64,000 bases of DNA, from positions 124,001 through 188,000 of the forward strand of contig JAUJNX010000004.1 in assembly GCA_030447925.1 (NCBI GenBank). The letters run 5' to 3'. Origin of the DNA: Egibacteraceae bacterium (lineage in GTDB: Bacteria > Actinomycetota > Nitriliruptoria > Euzebyales > Egibacteraceae). A program made the position numbers and the translations under genes. The notes beneath the pieces are model-generated. The model made no database searches. It was not told the origin of the DNA and saw nothing but the letters and a program-made list of their open reading frames with translations. Positions 46,338-57,009 of this stretch are shown in pieces (position 1 is the stretch's first letter; every line of letters starts with the position of its first letter).

Positions 46338-47929
46338 AGCGACCGCCGCCCGTCGCGGCTGGCGCCCGCCTCGACCGTCAGCGTCCAGTCCGCCGCCACC
46401 GGCACCAGGGCGGGCACCGGCAGGGTGACGCGCACGTCGCCCCCGGCGCGGCCGACGTCGGCCCCCGCCCGCCATGCCCCCGGGAGGTCGGCCAGGGCCG
46501 CCTCCTCCGTCGCGCCGCCGCGGGCGTAGGCCCGGGCGCCCTCGCGGGCGGCGTGCTGGCCGATGACCAGGGTCAGGCCGATCAGCAGGGCCTGGAGCAG
46601 CAGCAGCACCGACACGGTGACCAGCCCGAGCATGGCCACGAACTCGGCGGTGAGGTACCCGCCCTCCCCGGCGGCGGCGCGGCGCAGGCCGCTGCGGCGG
46701 CGCCGGGCCGTCGGGTCGACGGCGGCGCCGCCGGGCCGGTACCCGAGCTCGTCGCGCACGCGGGCGATCGCGGTGCGCACCGGCCCGGGCTTGAACACGC
46801 TGAACGTGCCGCCGCCGTTGGCGATGGGCTCCAGCTCCCAGAAGCCCGCGGGGATCTGGGTGCGCAGCACCGGCAGGCGGGTGACCCTGCCGATGAGGTC
46901 GCCCTGCACCTCGCTGCGGCGGCTGGCCCGGTTCACCAGGATGCGGCAGTCCGCCCCCCGGACCCGCAGGCGCTCCCACAGGGCGACCAGGCGGGTGGCG
47001 CCGCGCATGGCCAGGGCGTCGGGGGTGACCACGAGCAGGCTGGCGTCGGCGACCTCGGTGGCGCTGGCGCCGGCCTCGCTGACCACGGTGCCGACGTCGA
47101 CGACCACGACGTCGAACAGCGCCCGCAGCGCGCCGAGGATGCGCCGGGCGGCCGCGGTGTCCACGCGCTCGGCCTGCTCGCCCTCCTCGGGGGCGAGCAG
47201 GACGCGCAGGCCGGACTCGTGGGCGGACAGGCCCTCCTCGATGGGCCCGCGGTCGGTCTCGTCGGTCAGCGCCAGCAGGTCGATGACGGTGCGGCGCGGC
47301 TGGAGGCCGAGCAGGCTGCCCACGTCCCCGGACTGCAGGTCGAAGTCGACGAGGCAGACGCGCAGGCGGCGGCCCTCCAGCAGCGACTGGGCCAGCAGGA
47401 CCGCGATCAGGGAGGTGCCGACGCCGCCCTTGGCCCCCGCGACCACGACCAGCCGCCCGCCGGGCCCCTCCCCCGCCACCGGCGCCCCGACCCCCGCCGA
47501 CACCACCCGGCTCCAGTCCAGGGCGCCGTCCAGGGCGGCGTGCAGGTCCTCCACCGTCGGGGGGGTGCGCAGCAGGCCGCGGGCGCCGCCGCGCAGCGCG
47601 GTGCGGTAGGCCTGCGGCGTCTCCTCGCGCACCAGGACCACCACCCCGACCGCGGGCGCCTGGGACACCAGCGACCGCAGGTTGTCGAAGACCCCCAGCG
47701 GGCCGAGCTCCTCGTGCAGGACGACCGCGTCGACGGCGCCGTCGCGCGCCAGCGCCGCGGCGCCGGGCAGGGTGTCGGTGGCCGCCACCAGCTGGTGGCG
47801 GCCGCCCTCGACGATCAGGGAGGCGAGCTGGGCGGTCTCGGCCGGGTGCGGGCAGGCGATGGCGATGCGCGCGGCGCCCGGCACCGGTGTCGCGTCCTCG
47901 AGCGGCAGCACGCGGTCCACGGCGGTCAT
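46334..47929 (-). CDS. TadZ/CpaE-like ATPase fused to a TadE-like domain
   Basis: 531 residues. Residues 20-140 form a receiver-like fold (ARIAIACPHPAETAQLASLI). A MinD/ParA-type P-loop ATPase follows: GAKGGVGTS at about 165-173, CLVDFDLQSGD and VVVDVGTVVSEAG. This is the pole-localising TadZ/CpaE. Without a stop it continues to a TadE-like pseudopilin: GEGGYLTAEFVAMLGLVTVS, a span to about 455, and AAREGARAYARGG. TadE is normally a separate gene, so this is a true fusion or a lost stop/start by an indel near residue 400. Overlaps its neighbours by four bases each. Confidence 0.85.
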   Translation of the reverse strand: MTAVDRVLPLEDATPVPGAARIAIACPHPAETAQLASLIVEGGRHQLVAATDTLPGAAALARDGAVDAVVLHEELGPLGVFDNLRSLVSQAPAVGVVVLVREETPQAYRTALRGGARGLLRTPPTVEDLHAALDGALDWSRVVSAGVGAPVAGEGPGGRLVVVAGAKGGVGTSLIAVLLAQSLLEGRRLRVCLVDFDLQSGDVGSLLGLQPRRTVIDLLALTDETDRGPIEEGLSAHESGLRVLLAPEEGEQAERVDTAAARRILGALRALFDVVVVDVGTVVSEAGASATEVADASLLVVTPDALAMRGATRLVALWERLRVRGADCRILVNRASRRSEVQGDLIGRVTRLPVLRTQIPAGFWELEPIANGGGTFSVFKPGPVRTAIARVRDELGYRPGGAAVDPTARRRRSGLRRAAAGEGGYLTAEFVAMLGLVTVSVLLLLQALLIGLTLVIGQHAAREGARAYARGGATEEAALADLPGAWRAGADVGRAGGDVRVTLPVPALVPVAADWTLTVEAGASRDGRRSL

Positions 47930-48675
47930 CGGCCCTCCCCCGGGCGCACCGGCTGGTAGCGGCGGCCGGCCTCCGGCACCTCGGCCAGGTCCCCGGCGGG
48001 GCGGATGAACAGCCGCATGGTCTCGGCGACGTCCTGGACGTAGGCGACGCGCAGGGCGTCCTCCACGGTCAGCGCGAAGGTGACCGCGCGCGACGCGACC
48101 GCCAGCTCGGGCGCGACCTCCTCGTCCTCGGCCTCCGGGTCCTCCGGGTCGGCGGGGCCCGGCAGCTCGGGGCCGCCCGGGGTGGCCGCCGAGCTGTCCA
48201 CCACCCGCGCCGCCTGGATGACGATCTGCACCTCGGCCGGCTGCTCGGGCTCGCGGAAGGTGCCGACGACGTCGACCCGGCTGCCCGGCTGCAGCAGCTC
48301 GGCCCGGCCCATCTCGGGGGTGACCTGGAGGCTGACGTAGCGCTCCCCCGGCGCGGCGACCGGCGGCGGGACGAGCATGCCCTGCTGCAGCATCACCCCG
48401 GCGGGCAGGTCGGCGGAGGCGACCAGCCCCTCCACGTCCGCCGGGGTCCGGAAGGCCTGGTCGGGGAGGTAGCGGCGCGGGATCTGCACCTCGCGGACCG
48501 CCCCGTCGAGCGGCTCGAAGGCGGCGCGGTCGGCGGTCAGCTGCAGGGCGGTGGTGAGCGGTCCCACCTGCGAGCCGACCTGGGCCACGTAGTTGTAGAG
48601 CGTGACCAGCAGGGCGACGGCCCCGAGGGCCGCCACCCCGAGCAGGAGCAGCCCGCGGCGCTGGCGGGGGTTCAC
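47926..48675 (-). CDS. cpaB: CpaB/RcpC-like SAF-domain pilus protein
   Basis: 249 residues from the GTG at 48673-48675. One N-terminal span (RRGLLLLGVAALGAVALLVT), then the SAF domain (VREVQIPRRYLPDQAFRTPA, DLPAGVMLQQGMLVPPPVAA) and the RcpC tail (PGSRVDVVGTF ... VVDSSAATPG). A Pro/Glu/Asp-rich insert lies at about 165-185. The first gene of the minus-strand Tad operon. The 294-base gap to the VWA gene should hold both divergent promoters; I see no clear box in it. Confidence 0.85.
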   Translation of the reverse strand: MNPRQRRGLLLLGVAALGAVALLVTLYNYVAQVGSQVGPLTTALQLTADRAAFEPLDGAVREVQIPRRYLPDQAFRTPADVEGLVASADLPAGVMLQQGMLVPPPVAAPGERYVSLQVTPEMGRAELLQPGSRVDVVGTFREPEQPAEVQIVIQAARVVDSSAATPGGPELPGPADPEDPEAEDEEVAPELAVASRAVTFALTVEDALRVAYVQDVAETMRLFIRPAGDLAEVPEAGRRYQPVRPGEGR

Positions 48676-48969
48676 CGCGTGCGCTCCGCTGCGACGGCCA
48701 TGGACTCCCTCGGCGCTGGGGTGGACGGGTGGATGACGACGGCGACATCGTGGCGAGCCGCGCGCCGGCGGTCCTCGCGCGCCCGGACGGGGCCCACGGC
48801 CGGGCCTGGGCCGGGCCCCGGCCTCTGCCCGACCGGTCGCTTGGTGCCCGCCGGGAGGGGCCGGAGGCTGGGCCCGTGACCGCCCGCCCGCCCCGCGCCC
48901 GGCCCGGCGCCGCGCCTTGCCCGCGGCGGCGTCGCGGGCGGCCGCCCGCGGCCGTGCCGCTCGCGGGCC

Positions 48970-50322
48970 GTGCCGCTCGCGGCGGTGCTGCTCGCGGCCG
49001 TGCTGCTCGCGGCGGTGCTGCCCGCCGGTCCCGCCGGGGCGCGGGCCCGCGCCGTCGCCGGCCGCACCCCCGCCGCCCGCGGCGGCGCGAGCACCCTGAT
49101 CATCCTCGACTCGTCGGGCTCCATGGCCAGCGACGCGGGCGACGGCCGCACCCGGCTGGCGGTGGCGCAGGACGCGCTGGACGACGTGCTGTCCACGCTG
49201 CCCGGCGGCCAGGCGGTGGGGCTGCGCGTGTTCGGCCACCGCGCCGGCAGGGACGACCGCGTCGCCGGCTGCGACGACACCGAGCTGCTGGTGCCCGTGG
49301 GCCCGCTGGACGTGGGCCGGATCAACGCCGCGGCGGCGGGGCTGCGCCGACGGGCCTCACCCCCATCGGGCGCTCGCTGGAGGCCGGGGCCGCCGACCTG
49401 CCCGCCACCGGCGACCGCTCGATCATCCTGGTCTCCGACGGCATCGACGAGTGCGGGCCCCCGACTCCTGCGAGGTCGCGCGCGGGCTCGCCGCCGCGGG
49501 CCTGGCCGTGCGCGTCAACACCGTGGGCTTCCAGGTCGACGACGAGGGCGCGGCGATCTGGCCTGCATCGCGGAGGTGACCGGCGGCGCGTTCACCGACA
49601 TCGACGACCCGCAGGGCCTCGCCAACGCGTTCCGCAGCTACCTGCCGCAGGGCACGCCGGTCGAGGGCGGCCCGCGGAGCGAGCTGGCGCTGCCGCTGGG
49701 GGCGGGCCTGTACACCGACACCATCGCCAGCGGCGAGGAGCGCTGGTACGCCGTCGCCGTCGAGGGGCGCCAGGCGCTGTCGACCGCGGTCACCGTTCCC
49801 GGGAGCCCCAGGGTCCGCCGGGCCGGGCCGGGCCGGGGCGGTGCGGTCCGGCGAGCTGGCCCTGGGCCTGCGCCGCGACGACGTCTTGGGCGAGCTGCAG
49901 TGCGCCCAGGACGGCGCCGACGCCATCGGCGCGGTCACCGCGCACGTCGCCCTGAGCACCTCGACCGCCGGCGAGGACGCCGGGCTGTGCGCGGAGCCGG
50001 GGACGCGCCTGGTCCGCGTGGCCCTGGGGGACCCACATCGGGCCTGGGCCCCGGCCTGTCCGGCCCAGGCGTCCCCGGCCTCCAGCTGGGCCGCCCAGAC
50101 CCGTCGCGGCGCTACCGCTTCGAGCTCCTGGTCGACCTCGCCGAGGCGCCGGTCCCGGGCGCCGCCACGCGGCCGGACCCGCCAGGGCCCGCCGCCGAGG
50201 AGGGGCCGCTGGGCGGTCCGCGCCCCGCACCGCCGATCTCGCTGCCCGCCGTGGTGGCCGCCGCCGTCGCCGGCGCCGCCGCGGGCGTGCTGCTCATGCG
50301 CGCCAGGCTGCGGGACCGGTGA
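48970..50322 (+). CDS. exported VWA-domain protein, frameshifted
   Basis: A hydrophobic leader of LLAAV repeats is followed by a von Willebrand A domain: ASTLIILDSSGSMASDAGDG with the MIDAS D-x-S-x-S. The domain continues after a step near 49345 as TGLTPIGRSLEAGAADLPAT and IILVSDGIDECG, then GLAAAGLAVRVNTVGFQVDD, then CIAEVTGGAFTDIDDPQGLA. A beta-rich region and a C-terminal span (VVAAAVAGAAAGVLLMRARL) close it. At least five frame steps. The start is uncertain: the Arg-rich head upstream reads in another frame. VWA proteins bind metal-dependent protein ligands and often accompany pilus loci. Confidence 0.65.
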   Translation: MPLAAVLLAAVLLAAVLPAGPAGARARAVAGRTPAARGGASTLIILDSSGSMASDAGDGRTRLAVAQDALDDVLSTLPGGQAVGLRVFGHRAGRDDRVAGCDDTELLVPVGPLDVGRINAAAAGLRRRASPPSGARWRPGPPTCPPPATARSSWSPTASTSAGPRLLRGRARARRRGPGRARQHRGLPGRRRGRGDLACIAEVTGGAFTDIDDPQGLANAFRSYLPQGTPVEGGPRSELALPLGAGLYTDTIASGEERWYAVAVEGRQALSTAVTVPGSPRVRRAGPGRGGAVRRAGPGPAPRRRLGRAAVRPGRRRRHRRGHRARRPEHLDRRRGRRAVRGAGDAPGPRGPGGPTSGLGPGLSGPGVPGLQLGRPDPSRRYRFELLVDLAEAPVPGAATRPDPPGPAAEEGPLGGPRPAPPISLPAVVAAAVAGAAAGVLLMRARLRDR

Positions 50323-51094
50323 GGGCGCACCGCCTGCGGGCCGCGCTGGGTGCACTCGCGCTGCTGGCCCTGAGTGCCGGCCCGCCGCCGCCCAGGACCC
50401 TGCCGCGCATCGTCGGCGGGGGCACGTTCGGCCTCGCGCCGGTCGTGCCCGACGGCGCCCACCGCGACCAGCTGCGCGAGAACGAGCTGCTGTTCTACGC
50501 CGTGGAGATCCCCGACGGCTGGGGAGCGGTCGTCCGCGTCACCCTGCTGGGCGACCCGGAGGCCCGCGTCGCGGACCACGACCCTCGAGGTCACCGCCTA
50601 CGACGCCGCGCGCCAGCCGCTGCCGGACCTGGCCGCCGCCGCGCCCTTCGGCGGGTCGGGCCCCAGCTGCTGGAGGTGACCGCGCCGCCCCTGACCGCCG
50701 GGTCCCCCGGGCCCCTGCGACACTCTCGGTCCGGCTGCGCAGCCAGGGAGGGCAGCCCGCTGGCCGTCGCGCCTACCCGCTGCGGATCGAGCTGCTGCGC
50801 ACCCTGCTGCCGATCCCGCCGGGCGTCCCAGGTCGGCCTTCCAGGATCCCGGCCCGGCCGCCGGCGGCGGCGCGGAGTCCACCACCGCGGCGGTCGGCGC
50901 GGAGTCCTCCACCGCCGCGGCGGCCCGCGGCGCGCCCGCGGGGGGCCGTCCGGGTAGTCCCGTCGCTGATCGCCACCCGCGCTCGCGTTCGGCGTCGCGA
51001 CCCTGGCCGGGGTGCTGTTCGTGTGGATCGAGCAGGCCGGCCGCCGCTGGGGCCCACCGCGCCCGCGGCGTCCACCTGGTGGGACGAGCGCTAG
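50319..51094 (+). CDS. exported protein with C-terminal anchor, partner of VWA protein, frameshifted
   Basis: GTG overlaps the VWA stop. Signal LRAALGALALLALSAGPPPP, then LPRIVGGGTFGLAPVVPDGA, ELLFYAVEIPDGWGAVVRVT, LEVTAYDAARQPLPDLAAAA, and further beta strands that also resemble the region after the VWA domain of its neighbour (both have ...LFYAV/WYAVAVE...). A C-terminal span with a terminal W-W-D-E-R tail closes it. At least four frame steps. The stop codon TAG is palindromic with the stop of the convergent lipoprotein (CTAG, 51091-51094). Confidence 0.55.
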
Positions 51095-51659
51095 CGTCCT
51101 CCGACCGGCGGGTTGGCGTCCAGGAGCGCGCCGGCCAGGCGCGCAGCAGGGGGAGGTCGCCGCCTGGAGCACGACGAGGGTGTCGGGGGCCTGCACCCAC
51201 GACACGTGCGCCGGCGGGCCCGCGGCGGTCAGGGCGGGGCGCCCCGCGATGCGCTCTCGGCGAGCGTGAGACCCTGCGCCTGCGCCTGGGCCCGGCGCTG
51301 GTCGGTGAACGCCGCGCCCTGCACGTCGGTGGAGGCGTAGCGGGTGACGAGCAGCACGGCGAGGTCCTGGCCGCCCGTCGCGCGCTGCGCACCTGGAAGT
51401 CGGCGACCTCGTCGCCCATCGCGGCCGCCAGCGCGCGCAGGGCGCGACGTCCTGGGGCGTGGGCTCCGCGTAGACCAGACCGGCGGGCGCGGCCAGGCGG
51501 GACCGTGCCCGCCTGGCCGCCGGGTGGGGCCTGCGGCGGGACCGGGGTGGCCGCCGGGGCGGTCGGGGCGGCCGGTGCGACGGCGGCGGGGGGCGACGCG
51601 GTGCAGCCGCCCGCGGCCAGCAGGCAGGCCAGGGCGAGCGTGGCGGCGGTGGGGCGCAT
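51091..51659 (-). CDS. lipoprotein, frameshifted
   Basis: ATG at 51657-51659 after GGAGGA; lipobox ATLALACLLAAGGC. Then an Ala/Pro-rich tether, AGLVYAEPTPQDVA, ALRALAAAMGDEVADFQV, and PALTAAGPPAHVSWVQAPDT + LVVLQAATS at the end, before PPVGGR and the stop. About four one-base steps. Family not recognised; its position facing the VWA pair suggests a related envelope role but nothing proves it. Confidence 0.5.
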
Positions 51660-51781
51660 CGGTTCCTCCGGGAGCGGGCCCCAGTGGACGCCTCGCCGCC
51701 CCGGGGCGGAGGGGCCCGTCGGGCAGGGGGGCCCTCCCGTGGCGGGGCCGGGCGCGCGGCGGCTCTCCCTACACTCGCCGC

Positions 51782-53335
<1,554 letters not shown>

Positions 53336-53339
<4 letters not shown>

Positions 53340-53568
53340 CCGGCCCGGTGACGGCGGGGATCGGGGACGGGGCGGTGCTGCGGGTGACGGGCGGGGCGAC
53401 CGCCGAGGAGGCGGTCGCCGTGCTGCTCGCGGTCGACCTGGCCCGCCAGGCGGACGGGCGCGGCGCGCCGCCCGCCCGAGCCGGGCTGGCGGCGCGCCGC
53501 CCGGCTGGAAGGCGGTCCACCGCATCCGCCTGGGCGCCTTCGACGAGCTGCGCGCCGCCAGCCGCTGA
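53336..53568 (+). CDS. accE: acyl-CoA carboxylase epsilon subunit, one frameshift
   Basis: GTG overlaps the beta-subunit stop (GTGA). About 77 residues: VLRVTGGATAEEAVAVLLAV + DLARQA, the L-R-V-x-x-G-x-x-T-x-E-E pattern of actinobacterial epsilon subunits. After one lost base near 53480 it ends GWKAVHRIRLGAFDELRAAS. Epsilon subunits join alpha and beta in actinobacterial acyl-CoA carboxylases. The gene position right after the beta subunit is the usual one. Confidence 0.7.
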
Positions 53569-53588
53569 TGGGCCCGCGCGGGGCGGCG

Positions 53589-54639
53589 TCAGTGGGCGAA
53601 CTCGCGCTGGCCGGCCGGGCCGATGCCGGGCAGGTAGCGCCACGCGTCACGCCAGGCGCCGCGGACGGGGGTCCAGCGGATGGGGGTAGGTCAGCACGTC
53701 CCCGCCGCCTGGCCCGCCTGCTGCACCCAGTTCGGCTGCTGCTGCGGCTGCGGCCGGGGCCGGGTGCGGCGACGGTGTCGTGCTCGGGCCGGCGCACCGC
53801 CGACGGCGCCGCCGGCGCGGCCGGCGCGGGCTGCACCCGCGACCCACCCGCAGGCGCCCGCACCGCGGGCGTGTTCCACACCGGCGCCGACCCGCCCGAG
53901 GTGACCGCCGACGGCGCCGACGGGGCGGAGGCGAAGCCGTTGATGCGCCCCAGTTCGGGCACGACGCATCCAGGCACGGCCCCACGATCCCCTCACCCAC
54001 GATCCCCGGCCCCACGATCGCCGGACCCACGATCTTGGGACCCACGATCGCCGGCCCCACGATCGCCGGCCCCACGATCGCCGGGCCCGTGATCCGCTGA
54101 CCCACCCGGTTGGAGTAGGAGCCGCCCAGCGCCTCGGTCGCCTGCTGCGCGGACAACCCGAACCGCGACGACAACTCCTGCTGGTGGTTGTTGAACACCT
54201 CCGCCGCCGAGTGCGCGATCACACCGTCGGCCTGCAGATCACGCTGCCAGCGCTGCATCTCCGCCTGCAACGCACCGGCCTGCACCGCCGGGGCCGGGCT
54301 CGCCGTCGCCCCGCCGTCCCAGGGGAACGACAACGACGGCGCGGGAGCGAACAGGTCGGCGGTGCCGGCGGGGGTCGTCCCGAACTCGATCGTCCCGCTC
54401 AGGTCCAGCAGATCGTCGGTCGCGGTCGCCCCGAACGTGAACGGCTCCACCGGCGCGCTGGTGGTCGCCTCGAGGGCGAAGGGGTCCTCCCCGCCGAAGT
54501 CGGTCGTGGAGAAGGTGTAATCCCCGCCGGCGAAGGGATCGTCCAGCGCCTGGGCGGACGCGGGCGCGGGGGGCACGGCCAGCACGACGGCGACGGCGAC
54601 CAGGACGGCGGTCGCCGGCGGGATGCGGGTCGAGCGCAC
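53589..54639 (-). CDS. secreted IVG-repeat protein, distant copy, frameshifted at the end
   Basis: GTG at 54637-54639 after AGGAAGG. Signal peptide RIPPATAVLVAVAVVLAVPP + APASA, cut before Q. The N-terminal part ALDDPFAGGDYTFSTTDFGG with EPFTFGATATDDLLDLSGTI and FGTTPAGTADLFAP closely matches the long copy at 37302. Then come the shared helix (EMQRWQRDLQADGVIAHSAA), eight uninterrupted IVG units, CLDASCPNW and, through several frame steps, the tail and PGIGPAGQREFAH end of copies 1 and 2. About 340 residues without the large C-terminal domain of copy 3. It lies 13 kb from the other copies, facing the carboxylase genes, next to a second kinase/regulator pair. Confidence 0.75.
53985..54097 (-). 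repeat. IVG pentapeptide tract, copy 4
   Basis: Eight in-frame units: ITGPA IVGPA IVGPA IVGPK IVGPA IVGPG IVGEG IVGPC, then LDASCPNW. No break inside the tract. The DNA is nearly the same as copy 2, including the single AAG lysine codon. Confidence 0.9.
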
Positions 54640-54814
54640 GGGATGCTGCCTTCCTCGTGACGGTGGGTGACGACACGAGGGTGGCGAGATCCGGGGCACG
54701 AACGGCGAACGCGCCGGGGCAGCCAGGTGAACGGGACCGGTACGGTCACGCAGGGTCGTCCCCCGGGTCAGGACCCATAGCCCGGGCCCGGGCGGCCCAG
54801 CCCGGTGCTGGGCC

Positions 54815-55771
54815 CTATCCCACCCGGAACGAGTGGCGGCCGCGCAGGGGGTTGCGGCGGTCCTGGACCTCTGTGGCGGTCATGCCGACGACCGCGAGCG
54901 CGGCGATGCCGATGACCCCGAGGCCGAGCACCAGGGCCTCGTCGGCCTGCACGACCATGGACAGCCAGACCACGAACGGGTTGGCGAGCAGGGCCGCTCC
55001 GAGGACCAGCCGGCGGGTCGGGGTCAGCGTGACCCTGCTCGGCGACCCCGCGGGCGCGGGCCAGGCCATCGAGGGGTGCAGGGCGGCGGCGGCGTTGAGG
55101 ACCGACGCGAGCAGCCAGGTCCCGTCCACCCAGCGCGGGGTGTCCGGTTGGAGCAGGACGACCAGGGCCATCCCCAGCAGGGCCAGGGCGGCGGCGGCCA
55201 CGACCGCGAGCATGCTGGCCGGCACCTGCCCGCGGTCCCGGCTCATGCGCTGCCCGATGACCACGAAGCCGACCGTGAGCCCCGCCAGGGCGACCGGCGC
55301 CAGCAGGTTGACCAGCGTGAGCGCCCCCGGGTCACCCAGCCCCAGCACGATCCAGATCAGCAGGACCATGCCGCCGGCGAACAGCGACAGCAGCCCGTCG
55401 ACCAGCGCCGCCCGGGGCAGCGGCAGCCGCCCGTCACGCAGGAACACGAACAGCGACAGCGACAGCATCAAGAAGGCGACGGGCTTGAGGACCACGTCGA
55501 GCTGCCGCGCCGTCGTCCCGCCCACCCCCGCGGCCTGCGCGGCCCACGCGAGGTTGGTCACCGCGTAGATCGACAGCGACAGCGCGATCCCCAGCCAGGC
55601 CCACGGCGTGCGCGGGCGGTTGCGGACGATCCCGGCGAGCGCGGCGGCCGCGGACAGCCCGTTCACCGCCGCGTGACCCAGCGCCTGGGGCGTGCCCTCC
55701 GGCGCGGTCACGGCGACGACGACCAGCACGCCGCCCACGGCGAGCCACGCTCGCGCCACCCTCCGGTCCAT
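54815..55771 (-). CDS. multi-span membrane protein
   Basis: 318 residues from the ATG at 55769-55771 with about nine or ten spans (VARAWLAVGGVLVVVAVTA, LGIALSLSIYAVTNLAWAA, AGGMVLLIWIVLGLGDPGAL, LVLGAALLANPFVVWLSMVV and others). The loops are short; the C-terminal tail DRRNPLRGRHSFRVG is inside. It resembles the membrane sensor halves of some actinobacterial kinases and GGDEF proteins but has no catalytic domain. It follows the kinase at 55826 by 54 bases on the same strand and may be its sensing partner (inference). Confidence 0.7.
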   Translation of the reverse strand: MDRRVARAWLAVGGVLVVVAVTAPEGTPQALGHAAVNGLSAAAALAGIVRNRPRTPWAWLGIALSLSIYAVTNLAWAAQAAGVGGTTARQLDVVLKPVAFLMLSLSLFVFLRDGRLPLPRAALVDGLLSLFAGGMVLLIWIVLGLGDPGALTLVNLLAPVALAGLTVGFVVIGQRMSRDRGQVPASMLAVVAAAALALLGMALVVLLQPDTPRWVDGTWLLASVLNAAAALHPSMAWPAPAGSPSRVTLTPTRRLVLGAALLANPFVVWLSMVVQADEALVLGLGVIGIAALAVVGMTATEVQDRRNPLRGRHSFRVG

Positions 55772-55825
55772 GCCACGGACCGTAGTCCCCGCCTGGGCCC
55801 CCAGCATCCTGCTCGAGGAGGAGAT

Positions 55826-56938
55826 TCAGCTGTCGTCCACCACGTAGGGGACGACGGCGCTGACGGTGACGCCCGCGCCGGCGCGGGCCACCACGTCGAG
55901 GTAGCCGCCGGCGCGCTCGGCGCGCTCGGCCATGCCCACCAGCCCGTAGTGGCCGGCGGCGGCGAGCTCCGAGAGCCCGGCGGGCGGGTCGAACCCGACC
56001 CCGTCGTCGGAGACCGACAGCCAGGCCGCCCGCTGCCCCGCACGCAGCGTGACCTGGACGTGCTCCGCCTGCGCGTGGCGCTCGACGTTGCGCAGCGCCT
56101 CCTTCAGGATCGCGAACAGCTCGTAGCGGGCGCCCGCCGACAGCTCCCCCGCGTCGCCCTGCGAGGTGAAGGTGGCCGGGACCCCGCGCTGCCCGGACCA
56201 GCCCGCGATGTGCTCGCGGATCGCGGCCTCCAGCGGGTCCTCGAGGCGGTCGACGCGCAGGTCGTTGATGAGCTCGCGCGCCTCCGAGGCGGCGTTGCGG
56301 GCGGCACTGGTCAGCGAGCCCGCGAGCGCCGTGGTCTGCGGCGCGCCGCGCTGGGCCGCGCGCTCGACCGCCGCGGCCGACAGCGCGAGCCCCTGCAGGG
56401 TCTTGGTGACCGAGTCGTGCATCTCGCGGGCCAGGCGGGCGCGCTCCTGCGCCGCGGTCGCGCGCTCGACGGCGGAGGTGAGCGCCGCCTCCGTGCGGGC
56501 CTGGCGGATCAGCAGCCGCCGGACCATGGCCATGGCGGCGGCGAACAGCGGGTGCAGCGCCGGCAGGCCCAGCAGCTCCTGGAGGAGACCGGCGGCCATC
56601 CCCTCGCCGCCGAACCCGGGGGTCAGCGCCTGGGCCGCGGCCAGCACGGCGGCGCTCGCCGCGGCGCCCGCACCGCTGGTCAGCAGGCCCGCCAGCGCCG
56701 CGGTGGTCAGCCCGTAGTGCAGGAACGGCCCGTTCCCGCCGGTCACGAGCAGGACGCCGGCGGTGATCACCAGGTCGACGGCCACCACCGCGGGACCGCG
56801 CAGCAGGGACCGCCGCAGGGAGTCCCAGAACCACAGCGGCAGCACCGACATCAGGACCGTGAGCAGCAGGGCGACGGGCAGCCAGCCGACGGGGAGCCGC
56901 ACGAGGTCGGCGGTCAGCACGATGACGACCACGATCAC
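55826..56938 (-). CDS. sensor histidine kinase (HisKA_3), second copy
   Basis: At least 370 residues: spans, linker, phospho-site AREMHDSVTKTLQGLALSAA, ATPase domain ALRNVERHAQAE, VSDDGVGFDPP and GHYGLVGMAERAERAGG. It is a paralogue of the kinase at 41582. The GTG at 56936-56938 is the first usable start, but the codons before it (VEQVASLCRFVLTARL) match the first span of the paralogue, so the true start is probably between 56940 and 57010 and may be hidden by an indel. Downstream of the regulator at 57010. Confidence 0.85.
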   Translation of the reverse strand: MIVVVIVLTADLVRLPVGWLPVALLLTVLMSVLPLWFWDSLRRSLLRGPAVVAVDLVITAGVLLVTGGNGPFLHYGLTTAALAGLLTSGAGAAASAAVLAAAQALTPGFGGEGMAAGLLQELLGLPALHPLFAAAMAMVRRLLIRQARTEAALTSAVERATAAQERARLAREMHDSVTKTLQGLALSAAAVERAAQRGAPQTTALAGSLTSAARNAASEARELINDLRVDRLEDPLEAAIREHIAGWSGQRGVPATFTSQGDAGELSAGARYELFAILKEALRNVERHAQAEHVQVTLRAGQRAAWLSVSDDGVGFDPPAGLSELAAAGHYGLVGMAERAERAGGYLDVVARAGAGVTVSAVVPYVVDDS

Positions 56939-57009
56939 CAGGCGGGCGGTGAGGACGAACCGGCACAGCGACGCGACCTGCTCGACGAGGAGCGGTCGCG
57001 ACTGCTGCC

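Noticed and set aside
48676..48969. Antisense continuation of the cpaB frame as an N-terminal domain
   Set aside because: The upstream codons are low-complexity Arg/Gly/Pro; the GTG at 48673-48675 before the membrane span is the natural start.
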